NCBI GenBank assembly: GCA_019454045.1
Contig: SKCR01036785.1
Coordinates: 47,114-111,113, forward strand
Reading direction: 5' to 3'
DNA length: 64,000 bases
Origin: Zanthoxylum bungeanum
Taxonomy: Eukaryota; Streptophyta; Magnoliopsida; Sapindales; Rutaceae
In this document: positions 56,096 to 64,000 of the stretch, piece by piece
Numbering within the stretch: the stretch's first letter is position 1
Layout of the letters: each line of letters opens with the position of its first letter
Position numbers and translations under genes: made by a program
The notes under the pieces: model-generated
The model's input: only the letters and a program-made list of their open reading frames with translations
Database searches by the model: none
Told to the model about the DNA's origin: nothing

Positions 56096-58357
56096 ACTTT
56101 AAATATTGACGTGTGATATTTGTTTCAGCGCGTATGGTGAGTAATTGAACAAATATTGTAAATTCAATTCTTGCCTCCCACTATTTTTCGGCGAGCCTCT
56201 AACCCTCTGTCGAGTACTCGGGAAACCGTGTTTCCTAGTGGGCTAGGATCCCGTTAAATGTCATGCAATCTTGACTTTGGCCAATAAATTGTATGATAAT
56301 TAACTAGGTAGATCTCTAAGATCAATTGGATCCAATCCAACTCCCAGATCCGGTAGATGGACATCTAAGTCCGAAACATATATCCCATATATGCCCACAT
56401 ATACAATACGTACCCTAACCTTTTTCCTCTAAATCAACTAGGCATTGGCTTTGGCACAAAAAACCTAATGATCCTAGTCAAGCGCGACCCATTGACCATC
56501 GAAAGCTACGTAATCAATGTCGAGTGACAAGAAGTGGTATTGACTTTGGCCAACAAACCACAACTTGGACAAGACACCGATATAGAACAAAACTCTCGTG
56601 ATTCAAACACATCTTCGATGGATAAAGGGCTTGACTTTGGCCAACCACCCAATGCCAATCTCAGATCTTGAGTAAGAATCACTTAATGGAAGGAAAAACC
56701 CATGATATTTGATGAGGGTTTTTCCCGTGCAAATTGGCTACCAATTTATTATCTTTGTTAAGATCTCATCATCATACACCCTTAAACATGCATTCTGAAT
56801 ACATAATAAAGCGCATATGAAAATAAATAATAATGATATGCGGATGGATACTTAACATATTGATCCTAGATCAAATCTCTCTCTTTCTCTCTCAAAACTA
56901 GCACTTGTATTACTTCTACCCGTTACACTACACTTCTAAAGAAACCTCATTTACATGGAGGGGAATAGGTGAGAAGAGAATACAAAGAGAATAGAGGTGA
57001 TCTGGACACGCAGGTCCAATTTAATAAATCAAATTTTTTACAATAATTTCCAAAATTGCCCCCACCCTACTAATATCCATCTGATATACATTATTCATTC
57101 ATCACAACCATGTATTCACACAAGTATGTTATCAATCAATCTAATAAATTAATTAATCTGATAATTAGTGATCATCCAATGTTCAAACAACGATTTGATT
57201 TTGCACGAGTCAAACTCGTTTTGCGAATAAGTGCTCAAAGTACGAATTCTCGAATTAAATTAAACTACGTCATTAAATCCAATTTAATATGCATTCAATT
57301 CTAATTCGTTATTTAATTCCAAATTAAATATTACACTTTAATAATAAACCTTTTACGACTTAAATTCCAAATTTAATCGTAACGCGTCTCAAAGACCGAT
57401 TAACGTCCAACGTCAATTCAATTAAAGTCTAATGGGCTTTTAATTGATTTCTTAAGGCGTGGACTTTTGGTCAACTCGGGTCAAATCGAATAACCAAAAT
57501 CCAATCCGGGATTTAACCCATAAGCCCATAAATCAATCTTGGCCCATTAGGCCCAATTAAACTTTAAAGGTTCATTAAGTCGCATTTGGGCTTAACGGAA
57601 GTGGTTTTGGGCCCAATTGGATCCAATCCATTTGGCCTAAATCCAACTTTGTAGCACAAAGCCCAACAAGCCCAATTACAACTTTAAAAGTCTAATTTCC
57701 AAAATTAGGCCCAAATAATTAAATTACCAAATTCCAAATTTCCAATTTAATTACATAAAGTGTTCAACACAATTAATTCTCCAATTAATATTTCTAAAAC
57801 ATCAATTAGCCTAATTAATCATGTTCAGCATAATTATCACATGTCCAACACATTGATGAGAAATCAAACCCAATTTCATGCTTTAAAGTCTCGGTAATTT
57901 GGGGTTTTTATGTTCGATTCGAATTCAATCCAATTAATTACACAATCGATATTAAATCAAAATTCCCGAATGATTTCCAATTCATCTAATGAACAAAAAA
58001 TCAAAATTCCAAGACAATAAGGGCTTATACTATTCGGCCACCATAAGTAAATTGGGGAAAATTGTTCCAAACCAATTTTCAACAAATTGATCCAATCAAT
58101 CATCAATTAAACATACTTTAAGCATTCTAAATCATCCAATTTCATCAAACATGCTCAAAATCAAGTTTACCAATTTATCATTTTCGGCCAACATAAACAT
58201 TTGGGGAAAAATATTTAAAACATTAATTCATGAAATTGATCCAATTAATATTCAATTAAACATGTATTAAGCATATTCAAACATCCAATTTGTTCAAATC
58301 ATGCTCAAATACAAAATACCCAAATTTTAAGCCCTAAACTTTTCATGCTCAAACCTA
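56096..58357 (-). other. E4 long leader
   Basis: Similar to the E1 leader throughout. Copies of the TTGACTTTGGCCAA motif lie near 56270-56288, 56539-56556 and 56631-56647; each is slightly changed. The antisense frame kept in E1, E2 and E5 is broken here by small changes near 56520. The last ~600 bases correspond to the first part of the E2 and E5 leaders. Confidence 0.7.
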
Positions 58358-58371
58358 GGCTTTTGATGCCA
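58358..58371 (-). other. E4 primer binding site
   Basis: TGGCATCAAAAGCC on the minus strand, one base inside the LTR; E5 has TGGCATCAAGAGCC. Both differ from the Met tRNA complement at several inner positions. Confidence 0.7.
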
Positions 58372-58372
58372 T

Positions 58373-58674
58373 TGTTGGTTTAATTCTAGGTCCCAAGATC
58401 ATAAAAAACCTGAAAATAATGTGTGAATACATCAAATGAGATAGCGGAATACTCACATCGATCGGTTGAGATGATTTGATGAGAAAAAAAAAATGAGATT
58501 TCCACCTCCAAGGGGCGCCAAACTACAGCAGTCCACTGCCTTATAATTTCAGTTTTGTTCCATCATTTTGAGCTTCGAATCTTCATCGAATGATTCCCGG
58601 CTCGTGGGTGAGTTTCTCTAACACCTTCATATGTCTCTCGGGAGTGTGCTAGCACTTGGATCTTGCCACAAAAT
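58373..58674 (-). repeat. E4 5' LTR fragment
   Basis: TGTTGGTTTAATTCTAGG at 58373 through to CCACAAAAT at 58674, matching the start of the 3' LTR at 50507. The remaining ~1.75 kb should lie beyond E5, outside the window. Confidence 0.88.
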
Positions 58675-60763
58675 TGTTGGACAGTTATGACCCATAGCGT
58701 CACTATTTGTACAGATCATAGTGTTGATGTACAAATTAACTATGTAACAAAGGAGATTGCACTCCTATCATTTGTGATTAGATCACCTTAGATATATAAA
58801 TGATGGGAGGTCCTTATGATTTGTTCCTAGATTGAGAATGATATGAGACAGTATCAATCAACGAAAGATAAATCATTAAATATCTCTAGTCGGAGCATTG
58901 TCGAGATTGGACATCGATAGATGCGTAAAAGACTAGTATTACACTTGTGCGTGTTATGTGAGACATAACGGCATAGTTCTCGTATATCTGGGTATAGGAT
59001 ACTCAGGCAAGTGTAATAGGAGGTTGTGTTTCACCGATGGTACGGGAAACAGCTTCGCTCTGGATTAGACCACCGCAGAATCCCATTGGTAGCATGACCT
59101 TGTGTCTATGAGAGTCTGCAATCAGGGTAGGTGTATTTGGTCTTAACCTGAGACTTACACCGCTAATACTTGCGACAATCAATGTACTTTAGTTGAGGTC
59201 GTCCAGGGCTTTAACAGGTTCTGTGTACGCCGATGCTGGGTATATTGAGAATCGTAGTGTATTGGGTGTGATGTCAAGACGGAAGTGTCACTCCAGTCAT
59301 ATGGAGAAGATGGTCACGTAGGATACGGTATTAGTGCTCTTATATGCTGTGCGGCTATCGGGATATTATGACTCGGTCATGTATATCCGATTATAGAGAC
59401 TAGTTACCAGACATCCGACATGTGCTTCGTACGGGGCAGACACATATCCAGCCCTAGGCCTAGCACGTGATCATCCGATACTGGATCGAAATACGCAATA
59501 CTACGTATACTACGCCTGATATAGATCAATATTCCTGTAAGGATATTTCCGGAGAATTGGGTAGGCATGTCGCTTTGCTAGAGGCCAACCTTGTCTTGTA
59601 AATCGGTAAAACGTAATACTTGGTACTTACGTGTTCGGATAGTCCGACGACCGAGTTTACTGCCAACATATCCGGAGATCTCATGGGTCGTTTCCCAATG
59701 ATAAACCGATGACGTATGACTCGCATTATATATTAATCTGGGATTAATTAGAAGAGAGAGAAAATTAATCTGGGATTAATTACGGAGATATTTTATCTGG
59801 GATAAAATATCGTCTAAAGAGAGAGAACGCGATTAATTTGGAATTAATCGGTAAAATGAATTTAATAGTTAAATTTGATTTTTCTATTTTATTTATTCCA
59901 ATGGGCTAAAATTAATATATCGGATATATTAATATGAATTGGATTTCATTACGAAATAAAGTCGGACTTTAATGCGAACGAACGAACTAATTTAGAATTA
60001 ATTTGTAAACGACGTTCGTAATATATTACGAGGCATCGATATTTAATTAAATTAGATTTAATTATTTAACGACGGAAGTTCGTTTAATCGGATTATTAAA
60101 CGAAACCGAGCCGCGGTAAATATCGTAGAGATATTTGAATTTTGAATTCAAATATGTGGGGCCCATGTGTGGTAAGTGTACCTACCACCCAACTACCTTG
60201 TTTGCTTTTTGGAAAACCATTTACCCACACCTACCTAGTTTAGGGTAAAAGTGAAATGGTTTCACCAAAAGTTAAAAGCAAAATATCTCTCTACACTTGG
60301 TAATTGATTATTATTATTATTATTCATTAGATGAATTTTGAAAACCCTAGACAACTCTCTCTCTCTCCAACTATCTCTCCCTCTCCTTTTCTTCTCAAAA
60401 GCTCACGCCCAAGGGGCTGTGGACTGCCTGAAAATGGAATGAATGAGAGAGGATATTTGAGGGTCTTGTGGCAAGATCCAAGTGTTAGCACACTCCTACA
60501 AGACATACGAAGGTGTTAGGGAAACCACCCCGAGCCGGGAATCGTTAGACGAAGCTTGGAGCTTCAAATCTCAGCTCAAAATCTGAAAAATGCAAGCAGT
60601 GGACTGCTCACTGCCTTGGCCGAATTTGAAGGGAAAAAAATTGTTTTGTTCGTCTTCAATCGTCTCAACCGATCGATGTGAATATTCCGAAAAACTCCTT
60701 GAGATGTATTCATCACTTTATCATGCTTGTTTAATGATCTTGGGACCTAGATAATCACCAACA
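58675..60763 (+). repeat. E5 5' LTR
   Basis: 2089 bp, TGTTGG to ACCAACA. The inverted-repeat array spans about 59730-60155, including 11-base arms around TGG (59787-59811) and 11-base arms around TTG (60131-60155). The spacer of the first is TGG here and TGA in E2, while the arms are unchanged. Confidence 0.9.
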
Positions 60764-60764
60764 A

Positions 60765-60778
60765 TGGCATCAAGAGCC
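60765..60778 (+). other. E5 primer binding site
   Basis: TGGCATCAAGAGCC, one base after the LTR; a variant shared with E4. Confidence 0.7.
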
Positions 60779-63049
60779 TAGGTTCAAGCATGAAAGTTTA
60801 GGGCTTAAAATTTGGGTATTTTGTATTTGAGCATGATTTGAATAAATTGGATGTTTAAGTATGCTTAATACATGTTTAATTGAATATTGATTAGATCAAT
60901 TTCATGAATTAATGTTAGAAAATTTTTCCCCAAATATTAAAGTTGGCCTAAAATGATAATTGGGTATTTTCAATTTGAGCATGATTTTATGAAATTGGAT
61001 GATTAAGTATGCTTAAATATAGTTGAATTGAAGATTGATTGGATCAATTTCATGAAATTGTGATTGGATCATTTTTCCCCAATTTTCTTATGTTGGCCGA
61101 ATTTGATAAGCCCAAATTGTCTTGGAATTTTGATTTTTTGTTCATTAGATGAATTGGAAATCATTTGGTATATGATTTAATGTCGATTGTGTAATTGATT
61201 GGATTGAATTTGAATCGGACATAAAATCCCCAAATTGCCAAGACTTTGAAGCATGAAAATGGGTTTGATTTTTCATTAAATGTGTGGGCATGTGATAATG
61301 AAATTGTGCATGATTAATTGTAAAAAAAATTTAATGTTTTAGAAATGTTAATTTGGGTAATTAATCATGTAATACACTTTAGGTTAATTGAATGTAAAAT
61401 TGGATTTTTGTATTTAATTAATTGGGCCTTGAAATTGGATTTTGGCTTTTAAAGTTGTCATTGGGCTTGTTGGGCTTTGTTGTACAAAGTTAGGTTTAGG
61501 CAAATTGGATTGGATCCAATTGGGCCCAAAACCACTTCCATAAAGCCCAAATGTGATTTAAGGAACCTTTAAAGTTTAATTGGGCCTAATGGGCCAAGAT
61601 TGATTTATGGGCTAATGGGGTAAATCCCGGATTGGATTTTGGTTATTCGGTTTGACCCGAGTTGACCAAAAGTCCACGCCTTAAGAAATCAATTAAAAGC
61701 CCATTGGACTTTAATTGAATTGACGTTGGACGTTAATCGGTCTTTGAGACGCGTTGCGATTAATTTGGAATTTAAGTCGTAAAAGGTTTATTATTAAAGT
61801 GTAATATTTAATTTGGAATTAAATAATGAATTAGAATTGAATGCATTTAAATTGGATTTAATGACGTAGTTTAATTTAATTCAAGAATTCGTACTTTGAG
61901 TACTTATTCGCAAAACGAGTTTGACTCGATCAAAATCAAATCGTTGTTTGAACATTGGATGATCACTAATTATCAGATTAATTAATTTGATTAGATTGAT
62001 TGATAACATGCTTGTGTGAATACTTGGTTGTGATGAATGAATACTGTATGTCGGATGGATATTAGTCGGGTGGGGGCAATTTTGGAAATTGTTGTAATAA
62101 ATTCGATTTATTAAATTGGACCTGCGTGTCCAGCCTTAACACCTCTTTTCTATTTGTATTCTCTTCTCATCTATTCCCCTCTATATATATGAGGTTTCTT
62201 TAGAAGTGTAGTGTAACGGGTAGAAGTAATACAAGTGCTAGTTATGAGAGAGATAAAAGAGAGATTTGATCTAGGATCAATTTGTTAAGTATCCATCCGC
62301 ATATCATTATTGTTTATTTTCATATACGCTTTATTATGTATTTAGAATGCATGTTTAAGGGTGTATGATGATGAGACCTTAACAAAGATAATAAATTGGT
62401 AGCCAATTTGCACGCGAAAAACCCTCATCAAATATCATGCGTTTTTCCTTCCATTGAGTGATTCATACTCAAGATCCTAGATGGCATTGGGTTGTTGGCC
62501 AAAGTCAAGCCTTTGTCCGTCAGAGAAGATGTGTTTTTGAATCACGAGAGTTTTTGTTCTATATTGGTGTCTTGTCCAAGTTGTGGTTTGTTGGCCAAAG
62601 TCAAGACCATTTCTTGTCCATCGACATTGATTACGAAGCTTTCCATGATCAATGGGTCGCGCTTGACTGGGATCATTAAGCTTGTTGTGCCAAAGCCAAG
62701 GCTTAGTTGATTCAGAGGAAAATGGTTAGGCAATACATTGGATGTATTAGCATATATAAGATATATGTAAGGATTTGGATATCCGCCTACTGGATCTGGA
62801 ATTGGATTGGATCCAATTGATCTTAGAGATCTACCTAGTTAAATATCATACAATTTGTTGGCCAAAGTCAAGATTGTGTGTTATTTAACGGGATCCTAGC
62901 CCACTAGGAAACGCGGTTTCCCGAGTACTCGACAGAGGGTTAGAGGTCGCCGAAAAATAGTGGGAGGCAAGAATTGAATTTGCAATACTCGTTCAATTAC
63001 TTGCCATACGCGCTCAATCAAATATCACTCGTCGTTATGATTTAAATAT
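60779..63049 (+). other. E5 long leader
   Basis: Closely similar to the E2 leader. The TTGTTGGCCAAAGTCAAG motif is at about 62492-62509, 62588-62606 and 62854-62872. An antisense frame (62733-62542) matches those of E1 and E2. No sense coding capacity was recognised. Confidence 0.75.
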
Positions 63050-63262
63050 CAGTTAGACTAATATTTAAATTGTTGTTTTATTAAATAGTTGGACTATATA
63101 TATTCAAACTATTCAATTGTAGTTGATTTTATAACTGGATTATAGTAATCAATATAATTGATTTTAAACTATTGAATTATAGGTTATTAAATAGTTAGAC
63201 TATTGTAATAATTATAATTAGTACCTTAATTATTGATTAAATAGTTGGACTATTAAAATCAA
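63050..63262 (+). repeat. E5 GTTGATTAAATAGTTGGACT repeat array
   Basis: Five imperfect units near 63053, 63086, 63122, 63185 and 63233, in the place where E3 has the gag N-terminus. Confidence 0.72.
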
Positions 63263-63479
63263 GATATATTGAAAGATTGGACATTTAAAAACATAATCTT
63301 GGATTGAAATGTTTAAATGGTTTAATTTTCAAATTGGGAATAATTTCAGGATAGTCCTGGAAATAAATAATAAGTTACTTTATTTGATAAAATAACTTGT
63401 TAAGCCTAAGCCTAGAATTAAGCAAATAGTAGAGCATAATCTTTGGAAGATTTATGTGATGATAACTTAAAGTGCTTAA

Positions 63480-64000
63480 TTCACCATACATGTCATAAAT
63501 CTATGTTAAGATTAATGAAGTATTAAAATTGTAATTAATAACTCTTGGAGAGTTAATGACTATTCTCAAGGAGATAAAGTCAAACTTTACAATTAGGCTA
63601 ATAGCGCAAGGCACACCTTACTTCGATATTCTAGAAACCCAAGGCTTGGCCGAAGGCTTCTGAAATATTGAAAAGGGTAAAGGCAAGATCATTATGATCT
63701 TCTGGGAAGATAAAGAACATATCCCAAAATGACTGCCGTTTGGATATGGCAGACATGAAGGAATTAAAGAAAGAGCAAGGCTCTGACTTTAATTATATTT
63801 GTCAAAATTATGTCCATTACTGGTATTAAAATTGGATTTTAAAATACTGAGCATGGTACATAAAATATATGTATTGATGTTCAGAATCTGCTGTGAGCAG
63901 GATACTGACTTCAAGCTGAGGTTAATCTGCGAATAGGGAACGGGACGAAAGTTGCTGTTTCGACCATAGATACCTAAATTTAGGAACTACCTTCAGGTAT
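63480..64000 (+). pseudogene. E5 gag C-terminal remnant and start of protease
   Basis: Compared with E3 gag, 63545-63590 corresponds to the TLGELMSTL region, 63640-63720 to the basic linker, and 63745-63800 to the tail (ADMKELKKEQGSD in one frame). The knuckle between them is deleted as in E4. From about 63880 the sequence matches the protease region (SRLASGEI of E3). Stops and frameshifts prevent any product. The element continues past 64000. Confidence 0.7.

Larger units (their letters stand above)
50507..58674 (-). mobile_element. E4: Ty1/copia element, non-autonomous, minus strand, 5' LTR cut by E5
   Basis: 3' LTR 50507-52562, polypurine tract 52563-52573, RNase H, RT, integrase, gag remnant, repeat array, leader, primer binding site 58358-58371, and 302 bases of 5' LTR (58373-58674) before E5. 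The 3' LTR starts TGTGG instead of TGTTGG. It inserted in the E3 leader after TGGAA (50502-50506). It shares the broken YIDD and RNase H motifs with E1 and E2, and lacks the gag zinc knuckle, a deletion shared with E5. Confidence 0.9.
58675..64000 (+). mobile_element. E5: Ty1/copia element, plus strand, continues past the window
   Basis: 5' LTR 58675-60763, primer binding site 60765-60778, leader, repeat array, gag remnant and the start of the protease region. It inserted in the E4 5' LTR; the preceding AAAAT (58670-58674) should recur at its far end. Its gag shows the E4-type knuckle deletion and its leader the same motif triplet as E1 and E2. Pol lies outside the window. Confidence 0.88.

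Overview
This is a stretch of plant nuclear DNA, most likely from a eudicot with a large repeat-rich genome. It is AT-rich and shows no intact host gene, rRNA, tRNA or CRISPR. Apart from the first ~1.5 kb, everything can be assigned to nested LTR retrotransposons (Ty3/gypsy and Ty1/copia) and one internally deleted hAT DNA transposon. The species cannot be named from the sequence.

Layout. The outermost element is an old minus-strand Ty3/gypsy element with a long TGTAACA-type LTR ('Gypsy-A', 1500-28578 as visible). Its reverse transcriptase is split by an Athila-like solo LTR ('GY1', 2192-15331, target duplication GCCAT). That solo LTR is itself split by a complete minus-strand copia element ('E1', 3129-14428, duplication CTAAA), whose 3' LTR carries the hAT fragment (3289-4913). 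Upstream of the Gypsy-A gag sits a complete plus-strand copia element ('E2', 17388-27248, duplication CCTCT). The Gypsy-A 5' LTR (from 27351) is interrupted at 28579 by a plus-strand Athila-like gypsy element ('GY2'). GY2 has an inverted Athila solo LTR in its gag (31472-33291, duplication ATTTG) and is cut in its integrase at 37053 by a plus-strand copia element ('X').

X is cut in its leader at 39709 by a minus-strand copia element of the same subfamily ('E3'). E3 holds a 4.4 kb gypsy solo LTR (44201-48625, duplication AAATC) and is cut in its leader by minus-strand copia 'E4' (from 50507). E4 is cut in its 5' LTR by plus-strand copia 'E5' (58675 to the window end). The right-hand nest Gypsy-A > GY2 > X > E3 > E4 > E5 is therefore six levels deep. 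The remaining halves should lie beyond base 64000 in reverse order.

How the elements relate. E1, E2 and E4, and E5 as far as visible, belong to one copia lineage with ~2.05-2.15 kb LTRs. They share derived damage: the reverse transcriptase YIDD box, the RNase H catalytic Asp and the N-terminal half of gag are lost in the same way in separately inserted copies. This points to a non-autonomous lineage moved in trans. E3 is a better-preserved relative that still shows the motifs the others have lost.

The most unusual signals are structural. The copia LTRs carry an array of about ten perfect or near-perfect inverted repeats, each with exactly 3 bases between the arms. The gypsy LTRs carry a tandem array of hairpins whose stems covary around a constant loop. 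The copia leaders hold a recurring ~18-base TTGGCCAA-centred motif and an antisense reading frame kept in three copies.
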